A DNA stretch of 6,356 bases from SAR202 cluster bacterium (GCA_030740335.1 JASLXL010000241.1:1-6356); one strand, 5' to 3'. Counted from the first letter of the stretch, positions 1 to 5,163 are shown. A program made the numbers and translations. The notes: generated by a model not told the origin, from the sequence alone.

Positions 1-145
1 GAACACCATTGCCTTGGACGATAAGACTGCGATGCAGGCTCTTCGTCTTCTGGACCAACTAGAAGAACTGGACGACATACAAAAGGTCTTTTCCAACGCC
101 GATTTCCCTGACGAGGCATTGGAGGAGTACGCCAACACGGAGTAA
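1..145 (+). CDS. yebC: YebC/TACO1 family protein, C-terminal end (partial)
   Basis: The gene enters from the left edge; codons start at base 2 and end at TAA 143-145, giving the last 47 residues. The stretch LRLLDQLEELDDIQKVFSNA matches the C-terminus of the YebC/PmpR/TACO1 family (E. coli: [20 protein letters not shown]), followed by an acidic tail ending in DEALEEYANTE. Family members were first described as DNA-binding regulators; more recent work describes YebC/TACO1 proteins as translation factors that relieve ribosome stalling, notably at proline stretches. Most of the protein lies outside the window, so nothing can be said about its start or N-terminal domains. The position directly upstream of ruvC and ruvA is a widespread bacterial arrangement and supports the call. 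The gap to ruvC is 86 bp, so ruvC may be co-transcribed but is not tightly coupled. Confidence 0.9.
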   Translation, partial: NTIALDDKTAMQALRLLDQLEELDDIQKVFSNADFPDEALEEYANTE

Positions 146-160
146 AGGTACGGCTAGGTA

Positions 161-229
161 CTTGAGGCTTGTCCCTGGATTCCGATTAGCCTCGAGTCCT
201 CCAGCCACAGGTACTGTCCTAGGAGGACT
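161..229 (+). promoter_or_regulatory. Two tandem leader hairpins; the second hides the ruvC ribosome binding site
   Basis: Hairpin 1 pairs CTTGAGGCT (161-169) with AGCCTCGAG (188-196), 9 bp including one G-U, around an 18-nt loop. Hairpin 2 pairs AGTCCTCC (195-202) with GGAGGACT (222-229), 8 perfect bp. Its loop holds a small inner hairpin, ACAG (207-210) with CTGT (214-217). The right arm of hairpin 2 contains the ruvC Shine-Dalgarno AGGAGG (221-226), five bases before the TTG start. The two hairpins share bases 195-196, so they are stacked or weakly competing. No U-run follows either, so these are not intrinsic terminators. The pairing is read directly from the sequence; control of ruvC translation by RBS occlusion is inference. 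Confidence 0.6.
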
Positions 230-231
230 TC

Positions 232-726
232 TTGCGGGTGCTGGGTATTGACCCTGGGACATACAAAATGGGCGTGGGCATAGTCGCTCCCATTGGCTCT
301 GACTTTGAGCTGATATACACCGGAGTGATTAGCCCCAAAAGGGGTGACCCCATTTCTAAGCGGCTTGGCTTCCTATTCGACGGGCTCACTGGCATCATCC
401 AGGAGTGGAAGCCGACCTACGTGGCGATTGAAGAGCCATTTGCGGGACGCAACATCAAGGCTGCCATGGCCATCGGCCACGCCCAGGCTGTGGCGATGTT
501 GGTTGCGGACAAATTTTCGCTGGACGTTGCTGGCTATGCGCCGAGTCAGATCAAGCAGGCCGTGACCGATTACGGCGGCAGTTCCAAAGAGCAGGTACAG
601 GAGATGGTCAAGGTGCTGCTGCAGATGGACGAGGCTCCTGCCTCTTCAGACGCAGCCGATGCCCTCGCCATCGCTATCTGCCACATCAACGCCAGTCAGG
701 TCTCGGCAATGGACATGCGGGAGTAG
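232..726 (+). CDS. ruvC: Crossover junction endodeoxyribonuclease RuvC
   Basis: RuvC is the dimeric, metal-dependent resolvase that cuts Holliday junctions symmetrically, working with the RuvAB branch-migration motor in recombinational repair. The protein has 164 residues, normal for the family. It opens with MRVLGIDPGT, carrying the first catalytic aspartate D7; the second acid is E67 in AIEEPF, and the last pair is D140 and D143 in SSDAADALAIAICH, matching E. coli D7, E66, D138 and D141. So all four metal-binding acids of the RNase H-like fold are present. The start is the TTG at 232, because a strong Shine-Dalgarno AGGAGG (221-226) lies five bases upstream and the family motif begins at once. 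That Shine-Dalgarno lies inside an 8-bp hairpin, and together with the TTG start this suggests low or regulated translation. ruvA follows after 9 bp. Confidence 0.96.
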   Translation: MRVLGIDPGTYKMGVGIVAPIGSDFELIYTGVISPKRGDPISKRLGFLFDGLTGIIQEWKPTYVAIEEPFAGRNIKAAMAIGHAQAVAMLVADKFSLDVAGYAPSQIKQAVTDYGGSSKEQVQEMVKVLLQMDEAPASSDAADALAIAICHINASQVSAMDMRE

Positions 727-735
727 AGTGGAAAA

Positions 736-1314
736 GTGATCACAGGCATAGAGGGAAGGCTGGCCGGTACCGGCTCTAGCTGGGTGGACATCACCATCGG
801 CGGCGGCGTCACCATAAGGGCCAGTGTCCCCGACGCTGGAGCTCTGGGTAGCGTGGGTGAGACCATTCGTCTCTTTACCACGCTGCAGGTACGCGACGAT
901 AGTATCACGCTATTTGGGTTCACTACTCAGGAGGCTAGGACGGCGTTTGAGACGCTGATTACGGTCAACGGTGTCGGCCCCAAGGTCGCTATTTCCATAT
1001 TGTCTACTATGAGCACGGATACTCTGACCCTGGCAGTATCGGCGGGTGACCCCGCGGCGTTCAAGGTTGTGCCCGGTGTCGGTACAAAGACGGCTAATCA
1101 CATCATTTTGGAGTTGAAGGGCAAGCTGGACTGGCCTAAGATGGCTTCAGCCGACCCTCAGGTCAACGGGGATCGGGACCTTGTCGATGCACTTACCTCG
1201 CTGGGCTATTCGGTGCCAGAGGCGATGGTAGCAATCGCCTCTCTATCAGATCGAGAGCCCTTGACTCTGGAGGAAAAGATCAGGGCCTGCCTCGAGCGGA
1301 TGGGACGAGAGTAG
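736..1314 (+). CDS. ruvA: Holliday junction branch migration protein RuvA
   Basis: RuvA binds the four-way Holliday junction as a tetramer and loads the RuvB ATPase for branch migration; RuvC then resolves the junction. The 192-residue length is typical. Domain I (about 1-62) is the OB-fold, starting MITGIEGRLAG and ending in the family-typical LFGF. Domain II holds two helix-hairpin-helix motifs: TVNGVGPKVA (about 76-85) and VVPGVGTKTANHIILELKG (about 111-129). After a flexible linker rich in polar residues (about 135-147), domain III (about 148-190, DLVDALTSLGYSVPEAMVAI) is the RuvB-contacting three-helix bundle. The GTG start at 736 is nine bases after the ruvC stop, with only a weak purine-rich ribosome site (GAGTGGAAAA), so translation is probably coupled to ruvC. 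The gene next downstream is not ruvB. Confidence 0.96.
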   Translation: MITGIEGRLAGTGSSWVDITIGGGVTIRASVPDAGALGSVGETIRLFTTLQVRDDSITLFGFTTQEARTAFETLITVNGVGPKVAISILSTMSTDTLTLAVSAGDPAAFKVVPGVGTKTANHIILELKGKLDWPKMASADPQVNGDRDLVDALTSLGYSVPEAMVAIASLSDREPLTLEEKIRACLERMGRE

Positions 1315-1320
1315 ATCCTA

Positions 1321-2091
1321 GTGACCTCTATCTACGACGCCTGGGCGGACGTATACGACTCAGTCTATTCCTACGTTCGAGACGACATCCCTTTCTATGT
1401 GGAAGAGGCGCTCGCCGCCGGTGGCCCTGTGTTGGAACTGGGTTGTGGCACCGGTCGTGTCACAATTCCTATTGCCGAGGCAGGGATCGATATCACAGGG
1501 GTCGAGTTGTCCACTGCCATGCTGGACGTTGCCCGTCGCAAGGCCGCTGCGATGTCCGAGGATTCCAAACCTCGGCTGGTCGTGGGTGACATGCGGGAAC
1601 TCGGCTTCGGAGGGCAGCAGTTTCACCTGATAATAATCCCCTTCAGGGGATTTCTCGCCTTGATGACTGTCGAGGACCAGATGAGCGCTCTGTCCAGCAT
1701 CTCTTCCCATCTCGTGCCTGATGGAAAGTTGATCTTCGATGTTTTTGTGCCGGACCTCGACATGCTGGTTCAGGCAGGCGACACCTCCTACCACCTTCGA
1801 GACGTAATCGACGCTGAGACCGGTAGAAGGCTGGTATTGTGGCACCAGAGCGCCTACGACAACCACGCGCAGATTATCGATGCGAGAATCATCGTGGAGG
1901 AGCTTAACGAAGCGGGGACCGTCGTGGGGCGCTATTATCGTGATTTCGAGCTTCGCTACGCCCACCGTTGGGAGTTGCAACATCTGCTCACCACCTGCGG
2001 GTATGCCGTAGACGACCTGTACGGTGACTTCGAGCGTACCCTCTTCGATGAAGACAGCAAGGACATGGTCTGGGTCGCGTCGCACTCCTGA
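1321..2091 (+). CDS. Class I SAM-dependent methyltransferase, substrate unknown
   Basis: A 256-residue Rossmann-fold methyltransferase of the Methyltransf_25/11 type. SAM-binding motif I is VLELGCGTGR (37-46). The acidic end of beta-2 is E62 in GVELS, followed by the common SxxMLxVARRK helix. Motif III is likely VVGDMREL (87-94). Beta-4 is FHLIIIPFRGFLALM (about 101-115) and beta-5 is GKLIFDVFVPD (135-145). The C-terminal part (about 165-256), with RYYRDFELRYAHRWELQHLL and GDFERTLFDEDSKDMVWVA, resembles a bacterial subfamily thought to act on small molecules or unknown targets; nothing identifies the substrate. It starts with GTG six bases after the ruvA stop, without a clear Shine-Dalgarno, so it is probably translationally coupled and part of the ruvCA operon. 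A repair role is suggested only by position. A 241-codon open frame on the opposite strand is a coding shadow. Confidence 0.88.
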   Translation: MTSIYDAWADVYDSVYSYVRDDIPFYVEEALAAGGPVLELGCGTGRVTIPIAEAGIDITGVELSTAMLDVARRKAAAMSEDSKPRLVVGDMRELGFGGQQFHLIIIPFRGFLALMTVEDQMSALSSISSHLVPDGKLIFDVFVPDLDMLVQAGDTSYHLRDVIDAETGRRLVLWHQSAYDNHAQIIDARIIVEELNEAGTVVGRYYRDFELRYAHRWELQHLLTTCGYAVDDLYGDFERTLFDEDSKDMVWVASHS

Positions 2092-2126
2092 TTTCCCCGA
2101 CTTGGTAGTAGTGGCGCACGGCGTGG

Positions 2127-2223
2127 CCTGGTCCCATGGAATGTCGCACCAGGTAATGTGACGCTCGCATCAAATCGGGTGCGAGACGGTACACTGGTTA
2201 TTTGGCCAAGCTCTGATATCAGA
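2127..2223 (+). other. Intergenic region with two hairpins and a palindrome before tag
   Basis: Between the methyltransferase and tag there are two inverted repeats: CCTGGT (2127-2132) with ACCAGG (2148-2153), 6 bp around a 15-nt loop, and CTCGCATC (2164-2171) with GGTGCGAG (2178-2185), 8 bp including one T-G, around a 6-nt loop. Neither is followed by a T-run, so an intrinsic terminator is not supported, although either could slow transcription. A 12-bp perfect palindrome, TCTGATATCAGA (2212-2223), ends 20 bases before the ATG of tag. About one such palindrome is expected by chance in a window this size, so an operator role is only a possibility. No convincing -35/-10 pair was found for tag. 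Confidence 0.35.
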
Positions 2224-2243
2224 TTTCCAACGTGGTGCTGCGG

Positions 2244-2834
2244 ATGACCGAGCAGAACATTGTGCGTGATGATCGGGTGCGGTGTTTCGGCGGCCCGGAC
2301 GACCCGCTCATGATGCGCTATCACGATGAAGAATGGGGCTTCCCCGTCCACGATGATCGTCAGTTGTTCGAATTTTTCGTGCTTGATGGATTTCAGGCTG
2401 GCTTGTCGTGGAGGACGATACTATATAAACGCGAGAATTTCCGTAGGGCATTTTCGGGATTCGACCCGGAGAAGGTGTCGGTGTACGGTGACTCGGAGAT
2501 GCAAAGACTGCTGGCGGATGCGGGCATCGTGCGAAATCGCATGAAGATCGTGGCGACTATTTCAAATGCCGGCAGATTTCTTGAGGTCCAGCGCGAGTTC
2601 GGCAGCTTCGATAGCTACCTTTGGCGATTTGCCGGTGGTGAGACGCTGCGGAATCCGGACGGCGTCACAATGAGAGAGGTGCCCGCCTCGACGGCTGAAT
2701 CGGATGCCTTGTCCGCCGACCTAAAGGGCCGTGGGTTCAAGTTCGTCGGGACCACGATCTGTTATGCGGTGATGCAGTCGGTCGGCATGGTGAACGATCA
2801 CTTAGATGAGTGCTGGCGGACAACAGGCGGCTGA
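2244..2834 (+). CDS. tag: DNA-3-methyladenine glycosylase I (Tag)
   Basis: Tag removes 3-methyladenine from alkylated DNA and starts base excision repair. With the ATG start the protein has 196 residues (E. coli Tag has 187). Recognisable blocks in order are RYHDEEWGFPVHDD, FQAGLSWRTILYKRENFRRAF, VRNRMKI, and near the end STAESDALSADLKGRGFKFV and GTTICYAVMQSVGMVNDH. The zinc ligands are conserved: numbered from the ATG they are Cys14, His27, His186 and Cys190, matching E. coli Cys4, His17, His175 and Cys179. Tyr26 and Trp56 match pocket residues Tyr16 and Trp46. Two pocket positions differ: Asp48 replaces E. coli Glu38, and Gly16 stands where E. coli has Trp6. Start choice is uncertain: GTG 2232 and GTG 2235 are in frame and no start has a strong Shine-Dalgarno; ATG 2244 has a weak GGTG nearby. 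The gene stands apart from the ruv operon and faces the small-RNA candidate tail to tail. Confidence 0.93.
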   Translation: MTEQNIVRDDRVRCFGGPDDPLMMRYHDEEWGFPVHDDRQLFEFFVLDGFQAGLSWRTILYKRENFRRAFSGFDPEKVSVYGDSEMQRLLADAGIVRNRMKIVATISNAGRFLEVQREFGSFDSYLWRFAGGETLRNPDGVTMREVPASTAESDALSADLKGRGFKFVGTTICYAVMQSVGMVNDHLDECWRTTGG

Positions 2835-2849
2835 TTTCACTTAGATGAG
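2798..2849 (+). repeat. 13-bp direct repeat spanning the end of tag
   Basis: TCACTTAGATGAG occurs at 2798-2810 and again at 2837-2849, 39 bp apart. The first copy encodes part of the conserved DHLDE segment of Tag that carries the zinc-ligand histidine. The second lies just behind the stop codon (TGA 2832-2834) and is non-coding. The flanks do not match, so this is at most a small duplication remnant and may be chance. Confidence 0.4.
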
Positions 2850-2866
2850 CATCCGTTTCTTGGGGC

Positions 2867-2904
2867 AAAAAGAGGACCCCCGATGCTCAGCAACACCGGG
2901 GGTC
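2867..2904 (-). terminator. Intrinsic terminator of the small-RNA candidate
   Basis: On the minus strand GACCCCCG (2904-2897) pairs perfectly with CGGGGGTC (2882-2875), 8 bp with six G-C pairs, around a 14-nt loop. It is followed by CTC and then TTTTT (2871-2867). GAG just before the stem can extend the pairing with CTC across a 2-nt bulge. On the plus strand the hairpin is not followed by T's, so it terminates minus-strand transcription. No minus-strand protein gene lies upstream of it, which is what pointed to a short RNA gene here. Confidence 0.75.
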
Positions 2905-2950
2905 AGCTCAAGGAGGAGTCAGCGTAAAGAGCAAATCTTTGAACACTGAC
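2867..2950 (-). ncRNA. Candidate small RNA with anti-Shine-Dalgarno linker (about 84 nt)
   Basis: Read on the minus strand from 2950 down to 2867. The predicted first base is a G seven bases after the -10 box. Hairpin 1 pairs GUCAG with CUGAC (plus-strand 2946-2950 and 2918-2922). Above a small internal loop, AAAGA pairs with UCUUU (2936-2940 and 2926-2930) around a 5-nt loop. Next is an 8-nt unpaired linker, UCCUCCUU (2917 to 2910), whose CCUCCUU core equals the 16S rRNA anti-Shine-Dalgarno. Last comes the terminator hairpin with its U-run (2904 to 2867). Promoter, two hairpins, exposed C/U-rich seed and terminator are the standard layout of bacterial trans-acting small RNAs. Known CU-rich small RNAs in other phyla use similar seeds to block ribosome binding. 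I do not recognise it as a named family. Expression and targets are inference. Confidence 0.6.
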
Positions 2951-2956
2951 GACTTA

Positions 2957-2985
2957 ACTATACCATATGGTGTGTGAGGAAGCAA
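2957..2985 (-). promoter_or_regulatory. Promoter of the small-RNA candidate
   Basis: On the minus strand the -35 box is TTGCTT (2985-2980) and the -10 box is TATAGT (2962-2957, five of six consensus bases), with an ideal 17-bp spacer. The predicted start around 2950 is exactly the base of the first RNA hairpin. The spacer contains a 10-bp palindrome, ACCATATGGT (2962-2971), which could be an operator but is within chance expectation. Confidence 0.55.
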
Positions 2986-3013
2986 TACTTTCCGCAATAT
3001 GTTGCGTAGTATT
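2984..3013. promoter_or_regulatory. Interrupted dyad between two divergent promoters
   Basis: AATACT (2984-2989) is complementary to AGTATT (3008-3013), and inside it CGCAA (2993-2997) is complementary to TTGCG (3002-3006), 11 paired bases in all. The arms are offset by two bases. The element touches the -35 box of the minus-strand small-RNA promoter on the left and covers the -35 box of the plus-strand promoter on the right, so a bound protein could control both. No regulator gene is present in the window to match with it. Confidence 0.4.
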
Positions 3014-3030
3014 CCTGGAGACGTGATAAT
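3002..3030 (+). promoter_or_regulatory. Likely promoter of the thioredoxin-like lipoprotein gene
   Basis: TTGCGT (3002-3007) and GATAAT (3025-3030, five of six consensus bases) are separated by 17 bp. Transcription would begin near 3037, leaving a leader of about 67 nt before the TTG start at 3104. A small hairpin, GGTTCA with TGAATCC (3043-3059, one bulged base, GCAG loop), lies in this leader. Confidence 0.4.
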
Positions 3031-3103
3031 TGTTTATATGGCGGTTCAGCAGTGAATCCCAGAAGGGCCGCTACACTGTAATGATCCTGTGCAGAGGGAA
3101 CCA

Positions 3104-4072
3104 TTGAAGACGATTCCGAGTTGGGTTGCCAAGGGACGGATGTGGTGGGGAATCGCACTGATTGTCGCGTCTATCGCGTGCTCTAGCATGCCGGAAGACG
3201 CGACGACGACGGAGCCGACAGCTCTGGTACAACCGACCGCAGTCGTGACGACGAACCACCTGGCGTCGGCCGTGCGGGTAAGGGTGGCCCTGGCCTCGAC
3301 AGATCTAGCAGTGGGTCCGAACCGTCTTGTGTTCGGCGTACTAGGTGGCGGAGGCCCGGTGCGGGCGCCTGACGTAAAGGCGAGATTCGTGTACGTAGAC
3401 GGTGATGCCAACGAGGTACTGTTCGAAGCTGAGGCGCGGTTCGTTAAGTGGCCCGGTGGCAGTAGTGGAGTCTACGTGATCGAGGTCCTAGAGTTCGACC
3501 GCGCCGGGCGTTGGGGAATGATCATCGACGGTGTGATGGACGATGGGACCGCGCTAGTCGGCCAGTCTGGTCTAGTGGTGAACCAAGAGAGTTCGTCTCC
3601 GGCCGTGGGCTCTCGCGCACCCCGGAGCGCTAGCAAGACATTCTCCGACGTGGCAGACGTGTCGGAGTTGACAACTTCTCCGACCCCGGACCCTAGCCTC
3701 TACGAGTTGAGTATTGCCGACGCCATTGGTGGCGGACAGGCCACGGTTGTGACATTCGCGACCCCCGCATTTTGCCAGACCTCCACCTGTGGGCCCCAGG
3801 TGGAGGTTCTTTCATCGCTGCGGCTTCGCCACACCGAAGCGACATTCATCCATGTCGAGGTCTACGACAACCCAGACGAGATAGATGGAGATCTGTCCAG
3901 GGCCAGGATATCGCCGCTGATGGAGGAGTGGGGCCTGTTGACCGAGCCCTTCACCTTTGTAATAGACGCTGCAGGGCAGATTGCGGCCAAGTACGAGGGG
4001 TTTGTGACAGAGGATGAGTTGGAGGCGGCGCTGTCGAGGCTAACAGGTACGGGGGACGTAAACGATGGATAG
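3104..4072 (+). CDS. Thioredoxin-fold lipoprotein with N-terminal Ig-like domain
   Basis: The 322-residue product is exported and probably lipid-anchored: a basic, tryptophan-containing start, a hydrophobic stretch (14-25) and a lipobox-like ASIAC with Cys26. A low-complexity Thr/Pro/Ala linker follows. Residues about 55-160 form a beta-rich domain with GPNRLVFGVL, GVYVIEVLEF and GRWGMIIDG, like the YtkA/FixH-type or Ig-like domains of other exported proteins. After a linker (about 160-195), residues about 200-315 are a thioredoxin fold: TVVTFATPAFCQTSTCGPQ carries Cys224 and Cys229 as a C-x4-C pair, and LTEPFTFVID holds the cis-proline position (Pro282). It probably acts on disulfides or metal-linked thiols outside the cytoplasm; partner unknown. 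TTG 3104 was chosen because AGAGGGA (3093-3099) lies five bases upstream; GTG 3089, in frame, has no ribosome site. The next gene overlaps it by 8 bp. Confidence 0.85.
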   Translation: MKTIPSWVAKGRMWWGIALIVASIACSSMPEDATTTEPTALVQPTAVVTTNHLASAVRVRVALASTDLAVGPNRLVFGVLGGGGPVRAPDVKARFVYVDGDANEVLFEAEARFVKWPGGSSGVYVIEVLEFDRAGRWGMIIDGVMDDGTALVGQSGLVVNQESSSPAVGSRAPRSASKTFSDVADVSELTTSPTPDPSLYELSIADAIGGGQATVVTFATPAFCQTSTCGPQVEVLSSLRLRHTEATFIHVEVYDNPDEIDGDLSRARISPLMEEWGLLTEPFTFVIDAAGQIAAKYEGFVTEDELEAALSRLTGTGDVNDG

Positions 4073-4643
4073 GGCACTGGCGCACCTGTTCAGATGTATT
4101 GGCCTGGTACGTCCCAGGCTGATGGCGATGGCTATGGCACTGGCGGCGATCCTCTCCATCGCGAATGCAGTCAGTGCTCAAGACGAGGGAGAAGGGGCGC
4201 TGGAACTGTTCCGAGAGACCGTGGAACCGTTCGAGCTAGCGCTCAGTGTCGAGCCAGCCGAGGTAGTAGCAGGTTTCATCCACCTCTCTGTGACGGTGTT
4301 GGTTGCCGGGGAATCGACTCCGGTGGTGGGCGCGGTCGTCAACGTAGTTGGCACTGACAGCGGTGGTTCTGCCTTGCAGTCTCGGGCTGTCAGCGAGCCA
4401 TCACGCCCAGGAATCTACGACGCGAACCTGGCCATGGAGCCTGGAGGGTTGTGGACGGTGACTATTAAGGTGAGCAAGGACGGTCTCGGAAGCGCGAGCC
4501 ACGAAGTGTCGCTGGTGGTGGGGAATCGGCCCCTGTCGGCCGGCTTGGCGGGCACACTCTTGTGGTTTCTGACCACCGCCGCGTTGGTTGGGGGTGGCAT
4601 GTACCTGTGGAGGCGGTCCAGGGGAGCACTGTCTGGTCGTTAG
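4065..4643 (+). CDS. Membrane-anchored YtkA/FixH-like protein
   Basis: A 192-residue exported protein. Residues 19-38 form a signal segment (LMAMAMALAAILSIANAVSA) with a plausible cleavage site after VSA, before QDEGEG. Residues about 52-152 resemble the YtkA-like domain: FELALSVEPAEVVAG at the start, HLSVTVLVAG, a variable middle, then RPGIYDANLAMEPGGLWTVT, the family-like 'GxY ... PGxWxVT' pattern. A C-terminal membrane helix (about 159-181) followed by RRSR anchors it with the domain outside. ATG 4065 lies within the end of the preceding gene (8-bp overlap), with GGGGGA about eight bases upstream, so the two are translationally coupled and likely work together. YtkA/FixH-type domains occur near cytochrome oxidase and copper-handling genes, but no such gene or metal motif is visible here. 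Internal in-frame ATGs (from 4122) would still keep the signal segment but are less well supported. Confidence 0.82.
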   Translation: MDRALAHLFRCIGLVRPRLMAMAMALAAILSIANAVSAQDEGEGALELFRETVEPFELALSVEPAEVVAGFIHLSVTVLVAGESTPVVGAVVNVVGTDSGGSALQSRAVSEPSRPGIYDANLAMEPGGLWTVTIKVSKDGLGSASHEVSLVVGNRPLSAGLAGTLLWFLTTAALVGGGMYLWRRSRGALSGR

Positions 4644-4678
4644 GCGGTCTCGCCGCTCGTAGGCGCAGGCGGTGCGCC
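4643..4678. terminator. Hairpins between convergent genes (weak terminator candidate)
   Basis: Between the stop codons of the two convergent genes lie GGCG-gtct-CGCC (4643-4654) and GGCGCA (4662-4667) with TGCGCC (4673-4678) around a 5-nt loop. Both are GC-rich, but neither strand has a clear T-run after them, so this may be a factor-dependent or weak bidirectional stop. The rest of 4644-4726 shows nothing else recognisable. Confidence 0.3.
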
Positions 4679-4726
4679 ACCACACGACGATTCTTGTTCC
4701 CTCGAACTCGGCCAGACCGTTGTGCG

Positions 4727-5065
4727 CTAGTCGGCGCTACTGGAGTCCTCGATTCTGTCCACCAACAGTACTCCAGAAACCTCGTGGTAGGTCACGACGA
4801 TCGGTGACCCTTGCACCATGTGGTCTCGAACGTGAGAAGGCAGCCAGCCTTTGTACCCCTCTGCCACAAAATTCCACTTCACCCCTGTATCGTCCTGCAC
4901 CGAGAGCGTTTCGATTTGTGTCAGGCTGCCAGCTGCAACATCCAGGACGATACCTATCACCGATTCCTGCTCTGCTGGCGGTGTCTTCGGTTGTGCCTCA
5001 CTACCGCACGCTACTGCCCAGGTTGCCAGGAGCGTGGTCATTGCCACGATCAGTAACTTTTTCAC
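4727..5065 (-). CDS. Small conserved lipoprotein, function unknown
   Basis: A 112-residue protein with a textbook lipoprotein signal: MKKLLIVAM, a hydrophobic core and lipobox AVAC with Cys20. A Glu/Pro/Gln-rich linker (21-34) follows. The mature part (about 35-107) is a compact beta-rich domain: SVIGIVLDVAAGSLTQIETL, then VQDDTGVKWNF, LPSHVRDHMVQGSPIVVTYH and VLLVDRIED. The combination of 'xGxVxDV', 'SHxRDHM..G.P(V)VTY' and a final 'RIED' resembles small exported proteins of Actinobacteria and Chloroflexota with no known role; an OB- or SH3-like barrel is a guess. The start is GTG (plus-strand 5063-5065), with GGGAG five bases upstream on the minus strand. It stands alone, convergent to the thioredoxin/YtkA pair and divergent from the next gene. 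It may share their surface-related theme, but nothing proves this. Confidence 0.8.
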   Translation of the reverse strand: MKKLLIVAMTTLLATWAVACGSEAQPKTPPAEQESVIGIVLDVAAGSLTQIETLSVQDDTGVKWNFVAEGYKGWLPSHVRDHMVQGSPIVVTYHEVSGVLLVDRIEDSSSAD

Positions 5066-5163
5066 GACATCTCCCGGCCCTTGCCGTGGCGAAGGCGTAA
5101 ATCTACCCTCGGGACTGCGTGTCTAGAGGCGAATAGATGACACGGAATACGAACTATTGTGCT

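Noticed and set aside
161..196. Terminator after yebC
   Set aside because: The 9-bp hairpin is real, but no T-run follows and it runs straight into the ruvC leader hairpin.
146..214. Three AGGTAC copies in the ruvC leader (146, 156 and 209)
   Set aside because: The first two are 10 bp apart, which is suggestive, but the same 6-mer also occurs inside ruvC, ruvA and other genes, so it is not specific.
1360..2085. A 241-codon open frame on the minus strand covering almost the whole methyltransferase gene
   Set aside because: It is antisense to a clear methyltransferase, its protein has no recognisable family features, and it has no ribosome site. It is a coding shadow.
2962..2971. Palindrome ACCATATGGT as a stand-alone operator
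   Set aside because: Several 10-bp palindromes are expected by chance in a window of this size; it is mentioned only as part of the small-RNA promoter.
2911..2978. AAGGAGG on the plus strand followed by a 12-codon frame (TTG 2939 to TGA)
   Set aside because: The distance from AAGGAGG to the TTG is over 20 bases, too far for initiation, and the motif is better explained as the complement of the small-RNA linker.
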